A DNA stretch of 64,000 nt. It comes from Streptomyces mashuensis. GTDB lineage: Bacteria; Actinomycetota; Actinomycetes; Streptomycetales; Streptomycetaceae. The first letter of the stretch is position 1. Each line of letters opens with the position of its first letter. Both the position numbers and the translations under genes were made by a program. Shown one piece after another: positions 23,684-33,978 of this stretch. The notes beneath the pieces were generated by a model. It did not search any database, was not told the origin of the DNA, and saw only the letters and a program-made list of their open reading frames with translations. Where the stretch lies: contig NZ_BNBD01000005.1 of assembly GCF_014654785.1 (NCBI RefSeq), positions 186,001 through 250,000 on the forward strand, read 5' to 3'.

Positions 23684-24727
23684 ATGCGTCCGCTCCGCCC
23701 AGCCCTCCCCGCCGCCGTCCTCACGACCCTCGCCACCCTCGCCCTCGCGCCGGCCGCGCCCGCCGTCGCCGACGACCGCGGCACGCCCCCCGCGTTCACC
23801 ATCGAGGACCCGCGCATCACCGAGTCCAGCGGCCTCGCGGCCAGCCGCGCGCACCCCGGCATCTACTGGACGCACAACGACAGCGGCGACGGCCCGTACG
23901 TCTTCGCCGTCGACAGCCGCACCGGCCGGACGGTCGCCAAGATCACGCTCGACGGGGTCAAGGCACGGGACGTCGAGGCGATCTCCCTCGGGCCCGACGG
24001 CAACCTCTACGTCGGCGACACCGGCGACAACCTGGACGGCAGCTGGCCCGAGGTGTGGATCTACCGCTTCCCGGAGCCGAAGGAGCTCAAGGACGCCACC
24101 GTCGAGGCGACGCGCTTCACCGTGCGCTACGAGGACGGGCCGCGCGACGCCGAGTCGCTGGTCGTCCACCCCAGGACCGGGCGCGTCTACATCGTCAGCA
24201 AGAAGAAGTCCGGCAAGGGCGCGCTCTACGAGGCGCCGGCCACGCTCTCCGCGTCCGGCGTCAACACGTTCAAGCGCGTCGCCGACATCAACGTCTGGGC
24301 CACCGACGCGGCGTTCTCGCCGGACGGCACCCGGCTCGTCGTCCGCGGCTACTTCGAGGCCCGCGCCTACCGCTGGCGCGACGGCCGGCCCACCGAGATC
24401 ACCACCCGGCCCGTCGTGCCGTTGCAGCGGCAGGGCGAGTCGGTGACGTTCACGCCCGACGGCCGGACGCTGATGTACGGGTCCGAGGGCGCCCGCAGCA
24501 GCGTCGTACCGGTGGCTCTGGAGGGCGAGCTGCTGCCGGACAGCGTGGCGAAGCAGGACAGCAAGGAAGGGGGTGGGAGCGGGGGCGCGGCCGGGGCCTC
24601 CGGCGAGAGCGGTGACGACGGTGACGGCAACCGTACGTTCGTCCTGGGCGCCGGTACGTTTCTCCTCGCCACGGCGGTCGTACTCGGGCTCAAGCGACTC
24701 CTCCGGCGCAGCAAGGACCCGTCCTAG
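23684..24727 (+). CDS. Secreted, C-terminally anchored beta-propeller-like protein
   Basis: The 347-residue protein starts with a Sec signal (to about residue 29, PAVADD). Repeated propeller-like strands follow (SSGLAASRAHPGIYWTHNDSGD, GDTGDN, RDAESLVVHPRTGRVYIVSK, FSPDGTRLVV, TFTPDGRTLMYGSEG). A Gly/Ser linker then leads to one transmembrane helix and a basic RRSK tail, so the propeller faces outward. No function is known. It is divergent from the amidase-like gene. Confidence 0.8.
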   Translation: MRPLRPALPAAVLTTLATLALAPAAPAVADDRGTPPAFTIEDPRITESSGLAASRAHPGIYWTHNDSGDGPYVFAVDSRTGRTVAKITLDGVKARDVEAISLGPDGNLYVGDTGDNLDGSWPEVWIYRFPEPKELKDATVEATRFTVRYEDGPRDAESLVVHPRTGRVYIVSKKKSGKGALYEAPATLSASGVNTFKRVADINVWATDAAFSPDGTRLVVRGYFEARAYRWRDGRPTEITTRPVVPLQRQGESVTFTPDGRTLMYGSEGARSSVVPVALEGELLPDSVAKQDSKEGGGSGGAAGASGESGDDGDGNRTFVLGAGTFLLATAVVLGLKRLLRRSKDPS

Positions 24728-24909
24728 GCCGTCCTGGGATGACCTGGGCCGTCCAAGGCCGTTCCGGGTGGGCCGGGCGGAGGAGGGCAGCCTCCCCCGC
24801 GCGGCGGAGCCGGTCGCTCCGTGCGGGGGACGTCGCGGACGGTGGCGTGCTGGAAGCGTGAAGGCAGCAGGTGAACGCCCGAATCGCTGCCCACTGCGGA
24901 GGACCCCCC

Positions 24910-25518
24910 ATGCGCAAGCTCACCACCGCCGTTGCTCTCGCCACCGCGGCCGTGGCCCTCATATCCGGCGTATCCGGGACCGCCGCGGCGGCACCGGCAC
25001 CCTCACCGGCACCCGCACCTGCCCAGGCGCCGGCGTCGGCACCGCCACCGGCGTCGGCCGGGCACCTCACCCTGCGCAGCTGGACCCTGCTCAACGAGCA
25101 CGGTCCGGGTCCCAACCCCGGCGAGCGGCTCACCGCCTGGGTGGACGCCCGGACCGTCGACGGCCGCACCCGCGGGCACGCCGTCGTCCGGCATGTGTTC
25201 GACGGGGAGGGCACCGTCCTGACCGAGTTCGACGTCGATTGCCTCACCACCGACGGGAGCGGCGCCGTCACCGTCACCGGGCCGGCCGGCACGGCCGTCG
25301 CCACGCCGGCCGACGGCGGGCCGCCCACCACCGGGCCGGCCGGCTGGCGCCCCGAGACGGGGCTCACCTTCTACCCGGCCGACGAGCACGGCGAGCGCCG
25401 GGTCGGCTGGGCCGGCGTCAACCTGCGGGACCCGAGCCTGCCCGACCGGGCCACCAAGTGCACTCCGGTCCCGGCCAGCCTGTGGGCCATCGGCGGCGGG
25501 ACCGTCGTCCACAAGTGA
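24910..25518 (+). CDS. Secreted hypothetical protein
   Basis: The 202-residue protein has a signal peptide (MRKLTTAVALATAAVALISG, cleavage near TAAAAP) and then a Pro/Ala linker. The beta-rich domain has two cysteines (VDCLTT and TKCTP), probably one disulfide. I do not recognise the family. ATG 24910 fits the signal peptide better than the in-frame ATG or GTG starts upstream. Confidence 0.72.
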   Translation: MRKLTTAVALATAAVALISGVSGTAAAAPAPSPAPAPAQAPASAPPPASAGHLTLRSWTLLNEHGPGPNPGERLTAWVDARTVDGRTRGHAVVRHVFDGEGTVLTEFDVDCLTTDGSGAVTVTGPAGTAVATPADGGPPTTGPAGWRPETGLTFYPADEHGERRVGWAGVNLRDPSLPDRATKCTPVPASLWAIGGGTVVHK

Positions 25519-25553
25519 CGCACAGGGCCGTCGTCGTTCCGGGCGCGATCCCC

Positions 25554-26294
25554 TCAGCCCACCGGCCCGCCGCGCCACTGCGGCATCGGCCGTCGCCCCA
25601 CGCACACGTCGAACGCCGCCCGGGCCAGCAGCCGTGTCGAGTCGAGCGTCGGCAGCGGGGACACCTCCGGCGTCACCAGCAGCGGGATCTCCGTGCACAC
25701 CAGCGCCACGGCGTCACAGCCCCGTGCCGCCAGGCGGCCGATGACCTCCACGTACTCCTGCCGGGCGCGGTCGCTGACGACCCCGTTCACCAGCTCGTCG
25801 AAGATGATCTCGTGCACGACGCGTCGGCCGGCCGCGTCCGGCACCTCGGCCGCGATGCCGCGGGCCGCCAGCGCCCGCGGGTAGACGGGGCCCTCCATCG
25901 TGAACCGGGTGCCGAGCACGCCCACGCGCCGGCGGCCGTCGGCCCGGGCCCGGTCCGCGACCACCTCGGCGATGTGCAGCCCCGGCAGCGGCAGATCGGC
26001 ACCGGGGCCCGCGGGACCCGGCAGCTCCAGCGCCATGTGGGCGGTGTTGTCCGGGCACACGAAGAAGTCCGCGCCCGCCCGGGCCAGCCGTGCCGCGCTC
26101 TCGGAGAGCACGGCACGCACCGCCGCGTGGTCGCCCGACTCCCACGCCGGCATGCTGCGGGCCATCGCGGCCAGGTCCAGCGTCACGTCGGGGTGGTCGT
26201 ACGGCCCCAGCTCAGCGGAGCCGGTGTGGCAGAAGGTGCGGAAGCACAGGGCCGCGCCTTCCGCGCTGTGGGCGAGAATTCCCAGGCGCAGCAC
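25554..26294 (-). CDS. Aspartate/glutamate racemase family protein
   Basis: The 246-residue protein has the two catalytic cysteine motifs of PLP-independent Asp/Glu racemases: FFVCPDNTAH in the N-terminal half and ALVCTEIPLL in the C-terminal half. It probably interconverts L- and D-aspartate or a related amino acid in the cytoplasm. It lies 19 bases downstream of serC on the same strand. Confidence 0.85.
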   Translation of the reverse strand: MLRLGILAHSAEGAALCFRTFCHTGSAELGPYDHPDVTLDLAAMARSMPAWESGDHAAVRAVLSESAARLARAGADFFVCPDNTAHMALELPGPAGPGADLPLPGLHIAEVVADRARADGRRRVGVLGTRFTMEGPVYPRALAARGIAAEVPDAAGRRVVHEIIFDELVNGVVSDRARQEYVEVIGRLAARGCDAVALVCTEIPLLVTPEVSPLPTLDSTRLLARAAFDVCVGRRPMPQWRGGPVG

Positions 26295-26313
26295 GGTTCG
26301 TCTCCGTCCCGGC

Positions 26314-27459
<1,146 letters not shown>

Positions 27460-27550
27460 CTAATCCGTGGATCCGCCCCGTACGGGTGAACGTCCACCCG
27501 ATGAGACGACTGTTTCGGGTCGGTGTTCTTGACCGCCGGCGGCAGTGGGC

Positions 27551-30496
27551 ATGAGTGTGCCCATGGGTGATCAATGGGGTGATCGACGGGGTGATCGACG
27601 GGGTGACCGGCCCGACCGGCCGGGCCGGCTGTCCGACGACCGGCGCCGCGAGCTCGCACACGCCCTCCGCGCCGTCCTGCGCGCCGGCACGGACGTCGAC
27701 TTCGGCGCCTCGGCGCGCGCCCTCACCACCATGGACGCCTCCAACTACCGGCGCGTCCCCCTCGGCGTCGTCGCCCCGCGCGACGCGGACGACGTGCGCC
27801 TCGCCCTCGCCGTCTGCCGCGAGCACGGTGTGCCGGTGGTGCCGCGCGGCGGCGGTACGTCCGTCGGCGGGCAGGCCACCGGCGAGGGCGTGGTGCTCGA
27901 CTTCACCCGCCACATGAACGCCGTCCTGGCCGTCGACCCGGCGGCCCGTACCGCCCGGGTGCAGCCCGGCGCCGTCCTCGACGTCCTGCGGGCCGCCGCC
28001 GCGCCGTACGGGCTGACCTTCGGCCCCGACCCGTCGACGCACGGCCGCTGCACCCTCGGCGGGATGATCGGCAACAACGCGTGCGGCGCCCACTCGGTGG
28101 CCTGGGGCACCACCGCCGACAACGTCCGCTCGCTGGACGTGCTGACGTACGGCGGCGAGCGCTGCCGTCTGGCGCAGGGTGACGACGGTGTGCCGCAGCG
28201 CATCGCCGACGGCGTACGGGCGCTCGTACGCGCCGAACTCGCGCTCCTGCGCACCGGCTTCCCCGAGCTGCCGCGCCGCAACTCCGGTTACGCCCTCGAC
28301 GCCCTGCTGCCCGAACGCGGCACCGGCCACGCCCGCGCGTTCACCGGCAGCGAGGGCACCCTCGGCGTGCTCACCGAGGCGACCGTCGCCCTGGTCGAGG
28401 CACCGGCGGCACGGGCGCTGGCGGTGCTCGGGTACGCGGACGAGGGCGCGGCGGCCGACGCGGCGCCGGCGGTCGTCGCGTACGGGCCCCTGACCGTCGA
28501 GGGCATGGCCGCCGACCTCGTGGGCGCCGCCGCGCGCGACCTGCCCCGGGGCGCCGCATGGCTGTTCGCGGAGACCGGCGGCGCCACGCCCGCCGAGGCC
28601 GCCGACAGGGCCCGGGCCCTGTGCCGGGCGGCCGTCGCCGACGGCGCCACCGGGCACGCCGTCGTCACCGACCCGGCGGCGCAGCGCCGCCTGTGGCGCG
28701 TACGAGAGGACGCCGCCGGCACCGCGACCCGGCTGCCCGACGGCGGCGAGGCGTGGCCCGGCTGGGAGGACTGCGCGGTGCCGCCCGCCCGGCTGGGCGC
28801 CTACCTGCGCGACTTCCGCGCCCTTCTGGCGGCGTACGGGCTGCGCGGCGCGCCGTACGGGCACTTCGGCGAGGGGTGCGTGCACGTACGGCTCGACGTG
28901 GACCTGGTGAGCGAGGAGGGTGTGCGCCGCTACCGCGCGTTCTCCACCGACATGGCGGACCTGGTCGTGGCGCACGGCGGTTCGCTGTCGGGCGAGCACG
29001 GCGACGGGCAGGCGCGCGCGGAGCTGCTGCCGCGCCTGTACGGGCCGGACGTGGTCCGGCTGTTCGAGCGGTTCAAGGACGTGTGGGACCCGTGGGGCGG
29101 CCTCAACCCCGGGATGCTCGTCCGTCCCTATCGTCTCGACGAGAACCTGCGGTTCGCCGTCCTGCCGCGCCGGCCCGTCGACGTCACGTTCACCTATCCG
29201 GAGGACGGTGGCGACTTCTCGGCGGCGGTACGGCGGTGCGTGGGGGTGGCGCGGTGCCGGGAGAAGGCGGTGGGCACCGGGGTGATGTGCCCTTCGTTCC
29301 GTGTGACGGGGGAGGAGCGGCACTCCACGCGCGGCCGGGCGCGGCTGCTGCACGAGATGCTGGCGGGGGAGGTGGTGACGGAGGGCTGGCGGTCGCCGGA
29401 GGTGCGGGAGGCGCTGGACCTGTGCCTGGCCTGCAAGGGGTGCCGCAGCGACTGCCCGGTGGGGGTGGACATGGCCACGTACAAGGCGGAGTTCCTGCAC
29501 CACCACTACGAGGGGCGGCTGCGGCCCGCCGCCCACTACACGATGGGGTGGCTGCCGCTGTGGCTGCGCGCTGCTGCTCCGGTGGCGCCGGTGATCAACC
29601 GCCTTGCGGCCGCGGGGCCGTTGACCGCGGTGGGCAAGCGGCTGGCGGGCGTCGCGCCGGAGCGGGATCTCCCCGAGCTGCCTGCGGAAACGTTCACGCG
29701 GTGGTGGCGGGCGCGGGCGCGGCGGCGGGTAAGGCAGGCGTACGGCCGGCCGGGTGCCCCCGCCGTCGTCCTCTGGCCCGACACGTTCACCAACCACTTC
29801 ACGCCCTCCGCCGCCCGCGCCGCCGTCACCGTCCTGGAGGACGCCGGGCTGCGCGTCGTCGTCCCGCCGAAGCCGGTGTGCTGCGGCCTGACCTGGGTGT
29901 CCACCGGGCAGTTGGGCGTCGCCCGGCGCGTCATGCGGCGCACGCTCGACGTCATGGCGCCGGCGCTCGACGCCGGCCTGCCCGTCGCCGGCCTCGAACC
30001 CAGCTGCACCGCCGCCCTTCGCACCGAACTGCCCGCGCTGCTGCCCGGCGACGAGCGGGCGCACCGGCTGGCCCTCGCCGTACGGACCTTCGCGGAGGTC
30101 CTGGAGGAGTGCGCGCCGCAGTGGCGGCCGCCGCGCCTGGACCGGCCCGTCGTCGGCCAGACGCACTGCCACCAGCACGCCGTCCTCGGTGACGCGGCCG
30201 AGCGGCGGCTACGGGAACGAGCCGGGCTGCTCGGAGAGTTGAGCGGCGGATGCTGCGGCCTGGCGGGCGACTTCGGCTTCGTCAGCGGTCACTACGAGGT
30301 GTCCGTCGCCTGTGCCGAGGAGCAGCTCCTGCCGTCCGTCCGGCAGGCACCGCCCGGGGCGGCCGTGCTCGCCGACGGCTTCTCCTGCCGTACGCAGCTC
30401 GCCCAGCTGGCGGGGGTGCGGGGGCGGCATCTGGCCGAGTTGCTGGCGGAGGGGATCGCCGCCGCATCAGATATGACTGAACTCGACCGAACCTGA
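27551..30496 (+). CDS. FAD-linked oxidase / Fe-S oxidoreductase (D-2-hydroxyacid dehydrogenase type)
   Basis: The 981-residue protein fuses a GlcD-type FAD domain to a GlpC-like Fe-S region. The PCMH FAD-binding loop is VPRGGGTSVGGQATGEG (about residue 95), with GGMIGNNACGAHS further on. A 4Fe-4S motif CLACKGCRSDCPVGV lies near residue 620. Two CCG-type segments (KPVCCGLTW and GGCCGLAG) mark the C-terminal domain. Such enzymes oxidise D-lactate, glycolate or D-2-hydroxyglutarate. The N-terminus contains a short tandem repeat (WGDRRGDRRGDRPDRP) from a repeated GGGGTGATCGAC unit, so the start (27545, 27551 or 27563) is uncertain. Confidence 0.88.
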   Translation: MSVPMGDQWGDRRGDRRGDRPDRPGRLSDDRRRELAHALRAVLRAGTDVDFGASARALTTMDASNYRRVPLGVVAPRDADDVRLALAVCREHGVPVVPRGGGTSVGGQATGEGVVLDFTRHMNAVLAVDPAARTARVQPGAVLDVLRAAAAPYGLTFGPDPSTHGRCTLGGMIGNNACGAHSVAWGTTADNVRSLDVLTYGGERCRLAQGDDGVPQRIADGVRALVRAELALLRTGFPELPRRNSGYALDALLPERGTGHARAFTGSEGTLGVLTEATVALVEAPAARALAVLGYADEGAAADAAPAVVAYGPLTVEGMAADLVGAAARDLPRGAAWLFAETGGATPAEAADRARALCRAAVADGATGHAVVTDPAAQRRLWRVREDAAGTATRLPDGGEAWPGWEDCAVPPARLGAYLRDFRALLAAYGLRGAPYGHFGEGCVHVRLDVDLVSEEGVRRYRAFSTDMADLVVAHGGSLSGEHGDGQARAELLPRLYGPDVVRLFERFKDVWDPWGGLNPGMLVRPYRLDENLRFAVLPRRPVDVTFTYPEDGGDFSAAVRRCVGVARCREKAVGTGVMCPSFRVTGEERHSTRGRARLLHEMLAGEVVTEGWRSPEVREALDLCLACKGCRSDCPVGVDMATYKAEFLHHHYEGRLRPAAHYTMGWLPLWLRAAAPVAPVINRLAAAGPLTAVGKRLAGVAPERDLPELPAETFTRWWRARARRRVRQAYGRPGAPAVVLWPDTFTNHFTPSAARAAVTVLEDAGLRVVVPPKPVCCGLTWVSTGQLGVARRVMRRTLDVMAPALDAGLPVAGLEPSCTAALRTELPALLPGDERAHRLALAVRTFAEVLEECAPQWRPPRLDRPVVGQTHCHQHAVLGDAAERRLRERAGLLGELSGGCCGLAGDFGFVSGHYEVSVACAEEQLLPSVRQAPPGAAVLADGFSCRTQLAQLAGVRGRHLAELLAEGIAAASDMTELDRT

Positions 30497-30510
30497 CCGA
30501 AAACAAATCC

Positions 30511-30522
30511 AGCACGCTTGCT
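30511..30522. promoter_or_regulatory. Candidate TetR operator before the AtuA operon
   Basis: AGCACGCTTGCT is a near-perfect palindrome (one mismatched pair) of the AGCAAGCGCTTGCT class seen at actinobacterial TetR targets. It lies 33 bases before the ATG of the AtuA-like gene, and a TetR gene ends that operon. Confidence 0.5.
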
Positions 30523-30554
30523 TGTTCTTGATCCCGCTGCCACCCTCCCGTGCC

Positions 30555-32354
30555 ATGTCCGCGTCCGTCCCGGGGCCTCGCGTTCCGGCGTCCGAGCAGC
30601 TCCCGCCCCGCCCGCGCCCGCGCCCGCCGCTGCGGATCGGCAACGCCTCCGGCTTCTACGGCGACCGGTTCGACGCCCTGCGCGAGATGCTCACGGGCGG
30701 GCCGCTCGACGTCGTCACCGGCGACTACCTCGCCGAGCTCACGATGCTCATCCTGGGCCGGGACCGCGCCAAGGACCCCTCGGGCGGCTGGGCCCGCACG
30801 TTCCTCGCCCAGCTGGAGGAGGGCCTCGGCCTCGCCGTCGACCGCGGCGTACGCATCGTCGCCAACGCCGGCGGACTGAACCCCGCCGGGCTCGCCGAGC
30901 GGATCGAGCGGCTCGCGGACCGGCTCGGCGTGCCCGTCCGCGTCGCGCACGTCACCGGCGACGACCTGCTGGCCGACGGGCCGCAGGCCGCCGCGCAGCT
31001 GCTGGGCGAGCGGGCCGAGGGCGTGCTGACGGCCAACGCCTACCTGGGCGGCGCCGGCATCGCCGCGTGCCTGCGGGCGGGCGCAGACGTGGTGGTGACG
31101 GGCCGCGTCACCGACGCCGCGCTGGTCACCGGCCCGGCGGCGGCCCACTTCGGCTGGGAGCCGGGCGACCTCGACGCGCTGGCGGGCGCCGTGGTCGCCG
31201 GGCACGTGCTGGAGTGCGGGGCGCAGGCCACGGGCGGCAACTACGCGTTCTTCGGCGAGCTCGACGCGCGCCGCCCCGGGTTCCCCCTCGCCGAGATCCA
31301 CGCGGACGGCTCGGCCGTCATCACCAAGCACCCCGGCACGGGCGGCGCCGTCACCGTTTCGACCGTCACCGCGCAGCTGCTGTACGAGACGGCGGGCGCG
31401 CGCTACCCGGGGCCGGACGTCACCGCGCGCCTGGACACGGTGCGGCTGCGGCCGGACGGTCCCGACCGGGTGCGGATCTGCGGGGTGCGCGGCGAGCCGC
31501 CGCCCGCCACCCTCAAGGCGGGCCTGACGCGGGTGGGCGGGCTGCGGCACGAGGTGGTGTTCGTGCTGACGGGCCTCGACATCGAGGCCAAGGCGGCCCT
31601 GGTGCGCGCCCAGCTCGACAGCGTCCTGGCGGGCCGGCACCCCGCCGAGGTCAGCTGGACGCTGGCCCGTACGGACCGGGCCGACGCGGAGACGGAGGAG
31701 GAGGCCAGCGCGCTGCTGCGGCTGGTGGTGCGCGACCGGGACCCCGGCACGGGCCGGGCCGTGGGCGCGGCCTGCGTGGAACTGGCGCTGGCCAGCTACC
31801 CGGGCTTCCACCTCACCGCGCCACCGGGCAAGGGCACGCCGTACGGGGTGTTCGAGGCGGTGTACGTGGACGCGGACGCCGTACGGCACGTGGCGGTGCT
31901 GCCCGACGGCACGCGCGTGCCGGTGCTGCCGTCGCCGGTCCGTACGCGCGGAGGGCAGGGAGGGGCGGCGGCGGACGACGGGCCGCGCGTCCTGCTGCCG
32001 GACCCGCTGCCGCCGGGGCCGACGCGCCGGGTGCCGCTCGGCCTGGTCGCGGGGGCGCGCAGCGGCGACAAGGGCGGGACCGCCAACGTCGGGGTGTGGG
32101 TGCGGAGCGAGACGGCGTGGCGGTGGCTGGCGCACGAGCTCACGGTGGAACGTTTCCGTGCGCTGCTGCCGGAGACGGCTCGGTTCCCCGTGGAGCGGCA
32201 CGTGCTGCCGAACCTGCGGGCGCTGAACTTCGTCGTGCACGGGCTGCTGGGCGAGGGTGTGGCGTCGCACGCCCGCTTCGACCCGCAGGCGAAGGCGGTG
32301 GGGGAGTGGCTGCGGGCCCGCCACGTGAACGTACCGGAGGTGCTGCTTCCGTGA
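30555..32354 (+). CDS. AtuA-family acyclic terpene utilisation protein
   Basis: The 599-residue protein matches the DUF1446/AtuA family. It has RIGNASGFYGDRFDALREML at the start, GDYLAELTMLIL, GADVVVTGRVTDAALV and YPGFHLTAPPG, and a C-terminal small domain (ARSGDKGGTANVGVW). In Pseudomonas, AtuA is needed for citronellol/geraniol degradation, but its reaction is not settled. Here it precedes acyl-CoA carboxylase and dehydrogenase genes, so a branched acyl-CoA pathway is likely. Its stop overlaps the next start (GTGA). Confidence 0.88.
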   Translation: MSASVPGPRVPASEQLPPRPRPRPPLRIGNASGFYGDRFDALREMLTGGPLDVVTGDYLAELTMLILGRDRAKDPSGGWARTFLAQLEEGLGLAVDRGVRIVANAGGLNPAGLAERIERLADRLGVPVRVAHVTGDDLLADGPQAAAQLLGERAEGVLTANAYLGGAGIAACLRAGADVVVTGRVTDAALVTGPAAAHFGWEPGDLDALAGAVVAGHVLECGAQATGGNYAFFGELDARRPGFPLAEIHADGSAVITKHPGTGGAVTVSTVTAQLLYETAGARYPGPDVTARLDTVRLRPDGPDRVRICGVRGEPPPATLKAGLTRVGGLRHEVVFVLTGLDIEAKAALVRAQLDSVLAGRHPAEVSWTLARTDRADAETEEEASALLRLVVRDRDPGTGRAVGAACVELALASYPGFHLTAPPGKGTPYGVFEAVYVDADAVRHVAVLPDGTRVPVLPSPVRTRGGQGGAAADDGPRVLLPDPLPPGPTRRVPLGLVAGARSGDKGGTANVGVWVRSETAWRWLAHELTVERFRALLPETARFPVERHVLPNLRALNFVVHGLLGEGVASHARFDPQAKAVGEWLRARHVNVPEVLLP

Positions 32355-33952
32355 CGGTCCTCGGTTCCGCCATCGATGTGCGTTCCGTCGCCCACGCCGC
32401 CAACCGGCGCTCGATGCTGGAGAAGATCCGCGAGATCGAGGCCGAGCACGCGCGGGCCGTGGCGGGCGGCGGGGAGAAGTACACCGCCCGGCACCGGGCG
32501 CGCGGCAAGCTGCCGGCGCGCGAACGCGTCGAACTGCTCGTGGACGCCGACACGCCGTTCCTGGAGCTGTCGCCGCTGGCCGCCTGGGGCAGCGAGTATC
32601 CCGTCGGCGCGTCGATCGTCACGGGCATCGGCGTCGTCGAGGGCGTCGAGTGCCTGATCGTCGCCAACGACCCCACCGTGCGCGGCGGCGCCAGCAACCC
32701 GTGGACGCTGCGGAAGGCGCTGCGCGCCCACGAGATCGCGCTCGCCAACCGGCTGCCGCTGATCTCCCTCGTGGAGTCGGGCGGCGCCGACCTGGCCGGC
32801 CAGAAGGACGTGTTCGTCCCCGGCGGCGCGCTCTTCCGCGACCTGACGCGGCTGTCGGCGGCCGGCATCCCCACGGTGGCGGTGGTGTTCGGCAACGCCA
32901 CGGCGGGCGGCGCGTACGTGCCCGGCATGTCCGACCACGTGATCATGGTGCGGGGGCGGGCCAAGGTGTTCCTCGGCGGGCCGCCGCTGGTGCGGATGGC
33001 CACGGGCGAGGAGAGCGACGACGAGTCGCTGGGCGGCGCCGCGATGCACGCCGGGGGCTCGGGCCTGGCCGACGGGCTCGCGGAGGACGAGTACGACGCG
33101 CTGCGGCAGGCACGCCGCGCCGTCGCACGGCTCCACCACCGCAAGGCGGGCCCCGGCCCGTCCGCGCCGTCCGTCCCGCCGCTGTACGACGCGGAGGAGC
33201 TGCTCGGCGTCGTGCCCACCGACCTCAAGGTGCCGTTCGACCCGCGGGACGTGATCGCCCGGGTCGTCGACGGCTCGGACTTCGACGAGTTCAAGCCGCT
33301 TTACGGGCCGAGCCTGGTGACGGGGTGGGCGCGGCTGCACGGCTACCCGGTGGGCGTGCTCGCCAACGCGCACGGCGTGTTGTTCAGCGCGGAGGCGCAG
33401 AAGGCGGCGCAGTTCATCCAGCTCGCGAACCGGCGCGACACCCCGTTGCTCTTCCTGCACAACACCACCGGCTACATGGTGGGCCGGCAGTACGAGCAGG
33501 GCGGCATCGTCAAGCACGGCGCGATGATGATCAACGCGGTGTCGAACTCGCGGGTGCCGCACCTGTCGGTGCTCCTCGGCGCGTCGTACGGCGCCGGGCA
33601 CTACGGCATGTGCGGGCGCGCCTACGAGCCGCGCTTCCTGTTCTCCTGGCCGAGCGCGAAGGCCGCCGTGATGGGCCCGCAGCAGCTGGCGGGGGTGCTG
33701 TCGATCGTGTCGCGGGCGGCGGCCGAGGCGAAGGGACGGCCGTACGACGACGAGGCCGACGCGGCGCTGCGGGCGGCCGTGGAGGCGCAGGTCGAGGCCG
33801 AGTCGCTGCCGCTGTTCCTCTCCGGCCGGCTGTACGACGACGGGGTGATCGACCCGCGCGACACGCGGACGGTGCTGGGGATCTGCCTGTCGGCGGTGCA
33901 CGGCGCGCCGGTGGAGGGGGCGCGGGGCGGGTTCGGCGTGTTCCGGATGTGA
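32351..33952 (+). CDS. Acyl-CoA carboxylase beta (carboxyltransferase) subunit
   Basis: The 533-residue carboxyltransferase shows ARERVELLVDADTPFLELSPLA, VVANDPTVRGG-like VANDPTVRGGAS, FGNATAGGAYVPGMSDHVIMV and FLHNTTGYMVGRQYEQGGIVKHGA. Its relatives are the 3-methylcrotonyl-CoA, geranyl-CoA and acetyl/propionyl-CoA carboxylase beta subunits. The FLHNTTGYMVG region resembles methylcrotonyl/geranyl types more than propionyl types. GTG 32351 overlaps the AtuA stop. It forms a complex with the next gene's product. Confidence 0.92.
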   Translation: MTVLGSAIDVRSVAHAANRRSMLEKIREIEAEHARAVAGGGEKYTARHRARGKLPARERVELLVDADTPFLELSPLAAWGSEYPVGASIVTGIGVVEGVECLIVANDPTVRGGASNPWTLRKALRAHEIALANRLPLISLVESGGADLAGQKDVFVPGGALFRDLTRLSAAGIPTVAVVFGNATAGGAYVPGMSDHVIMVRGRAKVFLGGPPLVRMATGEESDDESLGGAAMHAGGSGLADGLAEDEYDALRQARRAVARLHHRKAGPGPSAPSVPPLYDAEELLGVVPTDLKVPFDPRDVIARVVDGSDFDEFKPLYGPSLVTGWARLHGYPVGVLANAHGVLFSAEAQKAAQFIQLANRRDTPLLFLHNTTGYMVGRQYEQGGIVKHGAMMINAVSNSRVPHLSVLLGASYGAGHYGMCGRAYEPRFLFSWPSAKAAVMGPQQLAGVLSIVSRAAAEAKGRPYDDEADAALRAAVEAQVEAESLPLFLSGRLYDDGVIDPRDTRTVLGICLSAVHGAPVEGARGGFGVFRM

Positions 33953-33978
33953 CCGGCCGGCTGGGAAGAGGTGGTGCT

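Noticed and set aside
24910-25518. Subtilisin inhibitor (SSI) family protein
   Set aside because: Size, signal peptide and two cysteines are superficially similar, but the four-cysteine SSI pattern and its reactive-site loop (MCPMVYDP-like) are absent.
27566-27612. A meaningful minisatellite at the start of the oxidoreductase gene
   Set aside because: The GGGGTGATCGAC unit is repeated about two and a half times in frame in a poorly conserved N-terminus. It mainly makes the start codon uncertain.
30282-33901. Long minus-strand open frames opposite the AtuA and carboxylase genes
   Set aside because: The same reasoning applies: they mirror conserved plus-strand enzymes and have no recognisable motif or ribosome site.
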